7,070 bases of DNA from WTAW01 sp050124775 (GCA_050124775.1 JASFEP010000236.1:1-7070); one strand, 5' to 3'; numbered from the stretch's first letter, positions 1 to 6,562 are shown. Translations and numbers: made by a program. The notes: a model not told the origin generated them from the sequence alone.

Positions 1-3000
1 CCCGTAACCCTGCCAACCTCTCCTTCGCATCATCCACCTCAGCTATCCCTGGGTCAGCATCCTTCCACAGGTCGAGGAATTTTTCATAATGCTCAATGGC
101 CTTGCCTTTCCAGCCTTTCTCCTCGAATATTTTGCCGAGCGTATAAAGACTTTTTGCATACTCATATCCCCAATGGAGCCTACCAATAGTCAGAGAGATT
201 AATTGTTCATACGTTTCCCGAGCTTTTTCCAACTCTCCGTTTTTGTAGTAGGCAAATGCCAATGGCTCGATAAAAAAGGCCTGATCGTTCAAATTATCGA
301 TGTTACGTTGAGCAGGCATAAAGGAAGTGGCTACTTTTAGATATTCAATGGCTGCAGGGAAGTTTTCTCTCGCAATTTCTATGCTCCCAACAAGATGGTG
401 ATAAAGTCTCATGTAATTCCTATTCAATTCTTTATCCGTTATCTCATCGAGCTCAGCAGCCGTTTTCTGAGCATCCTGGATGTTTTTCTTTTCAATCTGT
501 GCGAGGCCTTTGTATAGCAGAGCCCAGTTTTGGTGACATAATAAGCATCCCCGCTCCTCCAAAGAACTTTTCTCTCCCTTTATGCTTTCCTCTAAGGCCT
601 CATTAGGATGACCCATTTTTAGGTATGTATAGGCTAATCGCGTATAAAAGCCAGATTCGGACCCTTTTTCTCCCAGTTTTTTTGATAGCGAAAGAGCTTG
701 TCTGAGTTGATCGATGGATTTCTTGAATTTTCCTTCATAAAGATACAGGGATCCCAACCAAGATATCCCCCATAAATGTTGTGCTTCTTCTTCTAACTCA
801 AGGACCTTTAGATACTCTTTCTCTGCCAGGCTAAAGTCTCCTTGGGTTAGATATACATGACCTTTTGTTAAATAATTTTGCCAATAATCCGGATCAAGAG
901 AAAAAGCTCTCTCGATTTCTAAGAGAGTCAACTCAATTTTTCCCTGGGCAAAATAATTTGAGGCTAAATCCTTATGGATCACCGCATTATCTGAAAAATT
1001 TCTGATGTAATCCTCAATTGCATAATTAGCTTTATTGTATAACCCTTTGGCTTCATAGGCATATGCCAATCTGCTGTATGTTTCCACATTATCATCCCTA
1101 TTCTGCAGATTGGTCTCGAGGAGTTCTATAGCTTCATCCCACAGTTCCAGACTAGCGTATATGCGTGAGAGACCGGAATTTCCACTTCGATCGTCAGGAT
1201 AGAGATCCAATAATTGTTTAAAAGTTTGAACAGCTCTATCATAGGCTCTTCGAGATCCAACAAAGAAATCTCCCTGAATGAGCAGCCGTTCCCGATCGGA
1301 AAGGCGATCGCTAAACTCTAACGCTTTTTGGAAGTAAGTTTTAGCCAGATCTCGAAATCTGAGAGCATTGTAACTCAAAGCCATGGAGTGATAGGCCATT
1401 GCGAATTCAGGATCGATTATAATCGCATTTTCCATGGCATGGATACTTTGGCGATACTCCCCTTTATTTCGAAGTCTCACGCCCTCGCTGTAATATTTGT
1501 AGGCTTCGGGCGAGTTTGTTGTGATCTTCCCTACATCTTCATCGATATCGCTGGCGATCTCTTCGGCCGAAAGCAAAAAGTTCGCCTTAATTCTTCGTGT
1601 TAGTTCATCCACCATAGTGAAAAAGCTGCTTTCGCCAACGCCTTGAGCACCTTCTGAGCCTAAAAGTTCTCCTGTTCGGGTATTTAGAAGCATAAGATTA
1701 ACCCTGTAGCGATCCCCTGCCTTTGTATAACTTCCGCGAATGATGTTCTCGACTCCGCCTCTTTGTGCAACCTCCTCCAAAACATCTGAAGTATAGCTTT
1801 TTGTCTCCAATTGGTTCATTTGGCTGAGGATCTCGAAGAGTCTATCTCCACTGAGGATTCTGAGGCGCTTCGATTGAGACAGATCGGCACTCAGCAATTC
1901 AGAGAGCGCCTTTCTCCAGTGGTCTAGATTTTGATCCCCGGTGTTGTTTTCAAAATACATGACGGCAATCGAGGGTTTATCTGATGAGGGAGGAGGGATG
2001 GCAGTCTTTTTGGGGAGTAATCTCCAGATGACCACAGCAGCAACAACGACGGCGAAAATAAGCGCGGGGACAAGGAGTTTTTTCACATTGAACTGCACGG
2101 TGATATCCCCTGATGTTAGCGGCCTTCTTTTAGAAGTGGGAAGCGCTGTTGTTGGAATTCCCTTTTCTAAATTGATAAGCCCAGTGAGTAAATCTTCTGC
2201 GCTCTGAAATCTTTCTTCTTTGTCTTTAGCGAGGCATTTCAATATGATGCCATTGAGATCATCTGGAATCTGGGCATTGAGATCCTTAGGAGGTTTTGGA
2301 TTCTCACTCTTGTGTTTCATCCCGACAGCAAATGGGGTATCAGCTTCAAAAGGGATTCGACCTGTCACCATCTCATAGAGAATGATGCCCAATGAATAGA
2401 TGTCTGAGCGTCGGTCGATGGCTTTCCCTTCAAACTGTTCGGGCGACATATAATCTGGTGTGCCGACGATTATGCCTGTTCCAGTTATGCCTTTTGCTTT
2501 TAAGGAGCGTGCGATTCCGAAATCCAAGATTCGGGGGTTGCCTTCTTTATCGATCATGATGTTGCTTGGCTTGAGATCGCGATGAACGACGCCGAGCCGA
2601 TGCGCCTCTGCGAGACCTTCTGAGATCTGAATCGTAATGGATAACGCTTTTCCTACGGGGAGTTGTCCCACTCGTCTTATGAAACTTTTAAGATCTTCGC
2701 CGGGAACATATTCCATGGTGATGAAGTGACTGTACTCATGCTCCATTAGCTCGTACATACGGCCGACATTTCTGTGGCTGATTTTGCGGGCAAGTTTTAG
2801 TTCGTTGCTGAATCTTTCGATGGTTTTTTTATCTGAAGCAATATCAGGTTTTATTAGCTTGAGAGCCACCTCTTCATTAAGTTTTTTGTCCAGCGCCCGG
2901 TAGACTTTACCCATGCCTCCTTTGCCGAGTTCCTCTATAATCTGGTATCTTTCAGCAAATGTGGAGCCTGTGGTTGGTTCTTTTTTGGGTACTTCTAAAG

Positions 3001-3112
3001 TTGCTGTAGGGATAGGCTTCTCTTCAGAATGAGTAAGTGGAGTAGCACATTTTTTACAGAACTCAGAGTCTTGCGTATTGTCGGTTCCACAGTTGGAGCA
3101 TGTTACGCCCAT
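1..3112 (-). CDS. Zinc-ribbon Ser/Thr protein kinase with TolB-like and TPR domains (K1), 3' end cut off by window
   Basis: The frame is open from the ATG at 3110-3112 to base 2, giving 1037 visible residues. The stop lies outside the window, probably only a few codons away judging from related ends. Domains in order: zinc ribbon with C5, C8, C19 and C22; Hanks-type kinase about 55-315 with glycine loop GKGGMG (63-68), catalytic-loop lysine motif VALK (K85), E104 in helix C, HRDLKPSN (D179), DFG (D197) and SPE (223-225); one membrane helix about 345-366; a TolB/FlgO-like domain starting at SIAV (381) to about 515; and many TPRs from about 534 to the end. All catalytic residues are present, so an active membrane kinase with the kinase inside and the TPRs outside is expected. 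Oddity: a CxxCH motif at C856-H860. AGGGGGT lies 4 bases before the ATG, with its own promoter upstream. The family call is firm; the substrate and signal are unknown. Confidence 0.93.
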   Translation of the reverse strand, partial: MGVTCSNCGTDNTQDSEFCKKCATPLTHSEEKPIPTATLEVPKKEPTTGSTFAERYQIIEELGKGGMGKVYRALDKKLNEEVALKLIKPDIASDKKTIERFSNELKLARKISHRNVGRMYELMEHEYSHFITMEYVPGEDLKSFIRRVGQLPVGKALSITIQISEGLAEAHRLGVVHRDLKPSNIMIDKEGNPRILDFGIARSLKAKGITGTGIIVGTPDYMSPEQFEGKAIDRRSDIYSLGIILYEMVTGRIPFEADTPFAVGMKHKSENPKPPKDLNAQIPDDLNGIILKCLAKDKEERFQSAEDLLTGLINLEKGIPTTALPTSKRRPLTSGDITVQFNVKKLLVPALIFAVVVAAVVIWRLLPKKTAIPPPSSDKPSIAVMYFENNTGDQNLDHWRKALSELLSADLSQSKRLRILSGDRLFEILSQMNQLETKSYTSDVLEEVAQRGGVENIIRGSYTKAGDRYRVNLMLLNTRTGELLGSEGAQGVGESSFFTMVDELTRRIKANFLLSAEEIASDIDEDVGKITTNSPEAYKYYSEGVRLRNKGEYRQSIHAMENAIIIDPEFAMAYHSMALSYNALRFRDLAKTYFQKALEFSDRLSDRERLLIQGDFFVGSRRAYDRAVQTFKQLLDLYPDDRSGNSGLSRIYASLELWDEAIELLETNLQNRDDNVETYSRLAYAYEAKGLYNKANYAIEDYIRNFSDNAVIHKDLASNYFAQGKIELTLLEIERAFSLDPDYWQNYLTKGHVYLTQGDFSLAEKEYLKVLELEEEAQHLWGISWLGSLYLYEGKFKKSIDQLRQALSLSKKLGEKGSESGFYTRLAYTYLKMGHPNEALEESIKGEKSSLEERGCLLCHQNWALLYKGLAQIEKKNIQDAQKTAAELDEITDKELNRNYMRLYHHLVGSIEIARENFPAAIEYLKVATSFMPAQRNIDNLNDQAFFIEPLAFAYYKNGELEKARETYEQLISLTIGRLHWGYEYAKSLYTLGKIFEEKGWKGKAIEHYEKFLDLWKDADPGIAEVDDAKERLAGLR

Positions 3113-3116
3113 ATAT

Positions 3117-3123
3117 ACCCCCT
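3117..3123 (-). promoter_or_regulatory. Ribosome-binding site of K1 (AGGGGGT)
   Basis: On the minus strand AGGGGGT ends 4 bases before the K1 ATG. It pairs with the usual 16S tail along its whole length if one G-U pair is allowed. The identical site at the identical spacing precedes K2, which supports this start over any internal ATG. Confidence 0.75.
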
Positions 3124-3140
3124 ACTTCATTTCAAAAAGA

Positions 3141-3169
3141 AGAATATCAATTAATCATTATAGAGTCAA
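3141..3169 (-). promoter_or_regulatory. Sigma-70-type extended -10 promoter for K1
   Basis: Reading the minus strand, TTGACT (3169-3164) is followed by a 17-base spacer and TATTCT (3146-3141). A TGA directly before the -10 makes an extended -10 element. Transcription would begin roughly 25-30 bases before the K1 ATG, leaving a short leader containing the AGGGGGT site. The same -35, spacer length, TGA and -10 are found before K2, although the outer half of the spacer has changed. That conservation is the main support. Confidence 0.6.
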
Positions 3170-3460
3170 TTGGAAGTTCAGATATAGCTCTCTCCCATGA
3201 ATCTCCTTCAGCTTATGGTAGTTTTCAGATATATGCTTGAGAGCGTAAATTAGAGTTCTATAGTTGTCCTTGGAGGGGTACTTGAATCCATTTTTCTTTA
3301 ATTTCGTATACACAGCCCATGCATCCCAACCTGGATTCCAGGCATACTCGAAGGATTCCTCTGTTAAAATTACAGTTCTATACAAGTTTTTCAGTAGTTT
3401 GTTCTTTTCTTCTACATCTAAGCTAAGATATTGATTCTTAATGTCGTTACACAGTTTTTC
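3158..3460 (-). pseudogene. Degraded reading frame upstream of K1, unknown family, no proper start
   Basis: An open frame runs from just after a TAA at 3461-3463 to a TAA at 3158-3160, about 100 codons. It has no ATG; the only candidate starts are a TTG (3383-3385) or an ATT, and neither has a convincing ribosome-binding site. The translation contains WNPGWDAWAVYTKLKKNG and YPSKDNYRTL, which look protein-like, but I do not recognise the family. Its last part is duplicated before K2 (6266-6368), and all 7 base differences between the two copies change the amino acid. The frame also runs through the -35 element of the K1 promoter. I read it as the tail of a broken gene carried along by the duplication. 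A small real protein using TTG cannot be excluded. Confidence 0.5.
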
Positions 3461-3531
3461 TTACAGTCCCAGAAAAAAGCCTGAAGAATAACTCCCCAGC
3501 CTACCCAGACACCCACTCAAACCAGCAATTT

Positions 3532-3548
3532 AGTGGCTCAAAGCCACT
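3532..3548 (-). terminator. Small hairpin at the end of the kinase stump, possible weak terminator
   Basis: AGTGGCT and AGCCACT form a perfect 7-bp stem with a 3-base loop. The stem begins within the TGA that ends the stump at 3548-3550. On the minus strand it is followed by AAATTG, not a T-run, so it is not a classical intrinsic terminator. It could slow polymerase or protect the 3' end of the K2 transcript. Confidence 0.35.
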
Positions 3549-3679
3549 CACTCAGCCCTTAAACCAGCCAACCTCTCCCTCGCATCCTCAACCTCAGCTA
3601 TCCCAGGGTCAGCATCCTTCCAGAGGGAGAGGGATTTCTCGTAATGCTCTATGGCTTTGGCATTCTGACCTTCTTTGCA
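3548..3679 (-). pseudogene. 3' stump of a third kinase/TPR paralogue
   Basis: Directly after the K2 stop, in the -1 frame relative to K2, about 43 codons encode a TPR end of the K1 type and finish at TGA (3548-3550). Over 34 residues starting at KAIEHYEK, 30 match the K1 C-terminus, including WKDADPGIAEV and ERLAGLR. Many of the base differences from K1 are synonymous, so the stump was once under protein-coding selection. No start codon, ribosome-binding site or upstream part of the gene remains; similarity begins abruptly 3 bases after the K2 stop codon. The simplest reading is that K2, or its 3' half, replaced most of an older kinase gene by recombination and left only its tail. It is very unlikely to be translated on its own. 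Confidence 0.8.
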
Positions 3680-3681
3680 GA

Positions 3682-6189
3682 TTATCCCAATCCTATTTTC
3701 TTCAGAAGGTCTTTGAATCTTGAATCGGAACGAACTATATCAAGAGATGGATCAACTTTGAGATACCATAACCAAGGATCTTGGTCTTCATATGCCCTAT
3801 TCAGCCATTCAAATCCCTGATTGTTCTCTCCTAACCAAAAGCAAAGACTTGCAATGAAATATGATACATCATGCCCTTCCTTTGACTTTTCTATCAAATC
3901 GTTTAGAATTTGTTTCGCCTCTTCTATCATGCCCATTTTTATGTATGTGATTCCAATTAAGGCATCTGAGCCAACCGCACTTCCGAAAAGTTCCTCTTCT
4001 TTATTAAACTCATCCAATGCTTCTTCATACATCGACTTAAAAAAATACGCTTGTCCGATTAAACTATGAACACTCCTGAAGTTCGGATCCATCCTCAGCG
4101 TCTCCCGTAATGATTCTATCGCCTCATCATATCGGCGGGCCCATATAAGAATCTGTCCAATGTCAGCACTGATTATAAGAGATAAAGGATCCAGTTCACG
4201 AGCTCGCCTTATCTCTTCTATGGCATTATCGAACGAGGCATTCCACATAAGATAAAATGCATACCAATGATGTGCTGTCGCATAGCTCGGATTGAGTTCT
4301 ATGGCTCTTTTGTGTTCCCTCTCTGCTTTTTCCCAGTCCCATTCATTTTCCATGACAGCTGCTAAAGAGGTGTGAGCCTCAGCCAACATATCATCGATCT
4401 CGAGAGCCTTCGATGCAGCTTTTTTTGCCTTTGGAAGAACTTCCTTTAGAGGAGAGGTGCCATACGAAGGCATAAGGAGATAGCAGTCGGCCAGTCCAGC
4501 ATATGCCTGGGCATACTTGCTGTCTTTCTCTATGGCTTGCTCGAAAAATTCGATCGCCTTATTTAACCCTTCCTCTGTTCTTTTATTCCAGAAAAAACGT
4601 CCTTGTAGATACAAATTATAGGCTTCCATATTTTCTGTCGGCTTTTTCCAAAGCTGATTTTTCTCCTCTGGGGATAGCTCCTTCATGAGGGCAGTAGCAA
4701 TCTGCTCTGCGATAGCACTTTGGATTTCGAAAATCTTTTCTAACTTCCTGTTGTATGTGTCCGACCAGATTTGAAACCGATCTGTGACATTAACAAGTTG
4801 AGCCATAACTCGAATGATATCTTCTTCCTTTCGCACATTTCCTGTGAGAACGATCCCTACATTTAATTCCTCTCCGATTTCTTTTATATCTTTCTTCGTC
4901 CCTTTATAAAGCATGACAGAATTCCTGTTCATCACATTCCATTTTTGAAATCTTGAAAGCTTTGCAATTATTTCGTCGGTCATCCCATCGCAGAAAATTT
5001 CCTGGTCCTTTTGAGGGCTTGCATCTTCGAAAGGCAAGACTGCTATGGATAGCTTATCGATGGATGGAGGAGTTACTTCCTTTTGCGGGAGGAGTTGCCA
5101 GACAATAACAGCTAGGATTCCGAGAGCAAGAACAACCAAGCATGGAATGAGAAGTTTCCTTAATCCGAATGTTAATGTTATCTCTTTTGAGGTGAGAGGC
5201 TTTCTTTCGGGAATTATCCTTTCTGTGATCGGAATACCTTTCTCGATATTTGTTAATTCAGAACGCACTTCACCTGCACTCTGATACCTCTTTTCTTTAT
5301 CTTTCTCCAAGCATCTCAATATCACTCGATTAAGATCATCAGAAATCTGGGTATTAAGTTCCTTCGGATTTTTTGGTGTCTCGCCTTTGTGTTTCATTCC
5401 TATTGAGAATGGAGTATCCCCCTCAAACGGAACTCGCCCTGTCACCATCTCATAGAGAATAACGCCCAAGGAATAAATGTCTGACCTTTGGTCTATTTCT
5501 TTACTTTCTACCTGTTCAGGACTCATGTACTCAGGAGTACCTATTATCACACCGACACCCGTAATGCCTTTTTCTTTCAATGCCCGAGCAATCCCAAAAT
5601 CCATGATTCGGGCGTTGCCGTTCTTGTCTATCATAATATTGCTTGGCTTCAGATCCCTGTGAACAACACCCACTTTATGAGCCTCAGTTAGTCCTTCACA
5701 GATCTGAATGGCCACATTAATTGCTTTGCTAACAGTTAAGCGTCCTGATCTGCTTATGAAGCTCTTCAGGTCCTCGCCAGTCACGTATTCCATAGTAATG
5801 TAATGAAGGCCCTTATCTTCAAGAAGCTCATACATGCCCCCAACATTACTATGCCTGATCTTTCGAGCTAGCTTTAACTCATTCTGGAATCGTTCTAAGG
5901 TCTTATTATCTGATGCTATCTCAGGCTTTATGAGTTTAAGAGCCACCTCTTCATTCAGCTTCTTGTCAAAAGCTCTGTAGACCTTGCCCATCCCTCCTTT
6001 GCCCAACTCTTCGATGATTTGGTATCGCTCTGCAAATGTAGAGCCCGTAGTGAGTTCTTCTCTCGGTGCTTCAATGGTTTGGGTGGAAAGAGGTTTATCC
6101 TCAAAATCTATTATCTGAGTACCACACTTTTTGCAGAACTCAGAATCTTGGGTATTATCGGTTCCACAGTCGGGACAAATTTTTCCCAT
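3682..6189 (-). CDS. Zinc-ribbon Ser/Thr protein kinase with TolB-like and TPR domains (K2), complete
   Basis: The product is 835 residues from the ATG at 6187-6189 to the TAA at 3682-3684. An N-terminal zinc ribbon (C5, C8, C19, C22) leads into a Hanks-type kinase domain at about 55-315. Its key residues are the GKGGMG loop (63-68), K85, E104, HRD D179, N184, DFG D197 and SPE (223-225), with T210 and T218 as candidate activation-loop phosphosites. A single hydrophobic segment (about 345-366) is flanked by basic residues. It is followed by a TolB N-terminal-like domain (SIAVLPFED from 381, to about 500) and TPRs from about 519 to 800. The last residues, KVDPSLDIVRSDSRFKDLL, are a typical natural end for TolB-TPR proteins, so K2 is probably not truncated. 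The kinase should act in the cytoplasm and the TPR part outside. It has its own promoter and AGGGGGT site. Ligand and substrate are unknown. Confidence 0.95.
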   Translation of the reverse strand: MGKICPDCGTDNTQDSEFCKKCGTQIIDFEDKPLSTQTIEAPREELTTGSTFAERYQIIEELGKGGMGKVYRAFDKKLNEEVALKLIKPEIASDNKTLERFQNELKLARKIRHSNVGGMYELLEDKGLHYITMEYVTGEDLKSFISRSGRLTVSKAINVAIQICEGLTEAHKVGVVHRDLKPSNIMIDKNGNARIMDFGIARALKEKGITGVGVIIGTPEYMSPEQVESKEIDQRSDIYSLGVILYEMVTGRVPFEGDTPFSIGMKHKGETPKNPKELNTQISDDLNRVILRCLEKDKEKRYQSAGEVRSELTNIEKGIPITERIIPERKPLTSKEITLTFGLRKLLIPCLVVLALGILAVIVWQLLPQKEVTPPSIDKLSIAVLPFEDASPQKDQEIFCDGMTDEIIAKLSRFQKWNVMNRNSVMLYKGTKKDIKEIGEELNVGIVLTGNVRKEEDIIRVMAQLVNVTDRFQIWSDTYNRKLEKIFEIQSAIAEQIATALMKELSPEEKNQLWKKPTENMEAYNLYLQGRFFWNKRTEEGLNKAIEFFEQAIEKDSKYAQAYAGLADCYLLMPSYGTSPLKEVLPKAKKAASKALEIDDMLAEAHTSLAAVMENEWDWEKAEREHKRAIELNPSYATAHHWYAFYLMWNASFDNAIEEIRRARELDPLSLIISADIGQILIWARRYDEAIESLRETLRMDPNFRSVHSLIGQAYFFKSMYEEALDEFNKEEELFGSAVGSDALIGITYIKMGMIEEAKQILNDLIEKSKEGHDVSYFIASLCFWLGENNQGFEWLNRAYEDQDPWLWYLKVDPSLDIVRSDSRFKDLLKKIGLG

Positions 6190-6193
6190 TTGT

Positions 6194-6200
6194 ACCCCCT
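6194..6200 (-). promoter_or_regulatory. Ribosome-binding site of K2 (AGGGGGT)
   Basis: AGGGGGT on the minus strand ends 4 bases before the K2 ATG, the same sequence and spacing as at K1. It fixes the start at 6189. Confidence 0.75.
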
Positions 6201-6216
6201 ATCTCATTTCGAAAGA

Positions 6217-6245
6217 AGAATATCAATTAATCAGTGTTGAGTCAA
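6217..6245 (-). promoter_or_regulatory. Sigma-70-type extended -10 promoter for K2
   Basis: On the minus strand TTGACT (6245-6240), a 17-base spacer and TATTCT (6222-6217) with TGA just before the -10. The hexamers, spacer length and extended -10 equal those before K1, while part of the spacer differs. This is the pattern expected if these elements matter. It implies that K2 can be transcribed independently of the zinc-ribbon gene upstream. Confidence 0.6.
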
Positions 6246-6247
6246 TT

Positions 6248-6269
6248 GGAAGTTCAGAAGGAAGTTCAG
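6248..6269. repeat. Two direct copies of GGAAGTTCAG with a 12-bp period
   Basis: GGAAGTTCAG occurs at 6248-6257 and again at 6260-6269, starting 3 bases upstream of the -35 of the K2 promoter. Each copy contains GAAGTTC, a short interrupted palindrome. Only one copy stands at the same place before K1 (3172-3181). It may be an activator or repressor site, or a simple slippage duplication. Confidence 0.5.
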
Positions 6270-6371
6270 ACAGAGTGATCTCTATGAATCTCCTTCAGAT
6301 TATTGTGGTATTCAGATATACGCTTGAGAGCGTTAAATAGAGTTCTATAGTTGTCCTTGGAGGGGTACCAG

Positions 6372-6506
6372 CTACAACTCCTCCAGGCTGAACTCTTCTC
6401 CGCACTCCAAACACCTGTAGATCTTCTTTTCTTCCATGTCGACCATTACGACATGTTCGATGATCGAGGTGCTCCCGCATGCTGGGCATTTGATCTCCTG
6501 CTCCAT
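6372..6506 (-). CDS. 44-residue zinc-ribbon microprotein
   Basis: ATG at 6504-6506, TAG at 6372-6374. The product has two knuckles, CPAC (C7, C10) and CLEC (C32, C35), separated by 21 residues, which is the spacing of a small zinc ribbon. An acidic tail follows (EEFSLEEL). A strong ribosome-binding site, AAGGGGGA, lies 6 bases before the ATG and has the same G-run style as those of K1 and K2, which supports translation. There is no signal peptide or membrane segment, so it should be cytoplasmic. It lies between K3 and K2 in the same direction. Because K1 and K2 begin with zinc ribbons, a link to kinase signalling is tempting but is only inference. It could also be a small nucleic-acid-binding or regulatory protein. 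An overlapping minus frame at 6295-6489 is a shadow of this gene and the repeat. Confidence 0.72.
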   Translation of the reverse strand: MEQEIKCPACGSTSIIEHVVMVDMEEKKIYRCLECGEEFSLEEL

Positions 6507-6512
6507 GATTTA

Positions 6513-6520
6513 TCCCCCTT
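6513..6520 (-). promoter_or_regulatory. Ribosome-binding site of the zinc-ribbon microprotein
   Basis: AAGGGGGA on the minus strand, 6 bases before the ATG at 6506. It matches the 16S tail with one G-U pair and is the strongest reason to accept this short gene. Confidence 0.72.
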
Positions 6521-6524
6521 ATAG

Positions 6525-6539
6525 CCTGAATTGTTCAGG
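6525..6539. promoter_or_regulatory. Palindrome CCTGAA-TTG-TTCAGG before the zinc-ribbon gene
   Basis: Perfect 6-bp arms around a 3-base centre, 18 bases before the zinc-ribbon ATG. The position suits an operator or a leader hairpin next to the ribosome-binding site. There is no T-run after it on the minus strand, so a terminator is unlikely. Confidence 0.4.
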
Positions 6540-6562
6540 TTGGGTAGTCCATATTTCGAGTG

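Larger units (their letters stand above)
3113..3281 (-). repeat. Upstream cassette, copy A (before K1)
   Basis: This stretch is a diverged copy of 6190-6368. It covers the leader, the promoter and about 85 bases beyond it. The outer 85 bases (3197-3281 against 6284-6368) align without gaps and differ at 7 positions by hand count, about 92% identity. Similarity stops abruptly at GGGGTAC. It shows that the duplicated unit included the regulatory region as well as the kinase reading frame. Copy A is about 10 bases shorter, mainly because it has one GGAAGTTCAG element where copy B has two. Confidence 0.88.
6190..6368 (-). repeat. Upstream cassette, copy B (before K2)
   Basis: This is the partner of 3113-3281: leader, promoter and a coding-like remnant that ends at a TGA (6266-6268) after about 34 codons. 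Similarity to copy A ends at GGGGTAC (6368), only 3 bases before the stop codon of the zinc-ribbon microprotein, so the boundary looks like a recombination joint. The copy has an extra GGAAGTTCAG element compared with copy A. Confidence 0.88.

Noticed and set aside
1328..2207. Plus-strand frames at 1328-1603 and 1941-2207
   Set aside because: They lie inside K1, whose minus-strand frame carries continuous TolB-like and TPR sequence; the plus-strand translations are not protein-like and lack ribosome-binding sites.
3157..3162. Perfect TATAAT as the -10 of K1
   Set aside because: There is no reasonable -35 at the right distance, and the corresponding position before K2 is not TATAAT, whereas the TTGACT/TATTCT pair is conserved in both.
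3113..3547. Insertion sequence or mobile element carrying the cassette
   Set aside because: No transposase, terminal inverted repeats or target-site duplication are visible; recombination between paralogous repeats explains the pattern better.
3682..3739. Programmed -1 frameshift joining K2 to the downstream stump
   Set aside because: The stump frame is open back to 3739, and an A-rich stretch (AAGAAAATA) lies near the K2 end, but no proper slippery heptamer is present and the K2 ending is a natural one for its family.
3821..6340. Several plus-strand frames opposite K2 and its leader (3821, 4503, 5045, 5477, 5488, 6019, 6131 starts)
   Set aside because: All are antisense shadows of a complete kinase gene or of the upstream cassette, with no recognisable domains.
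6295..6489. 64-codon minus-strand frame overlapping the zinc-ribbon gene
   Set aside because: It is out of frame with the four-cysteine protein, which has the better start and ribosome-binding site, and its tail simply crosses the cassette repeat.
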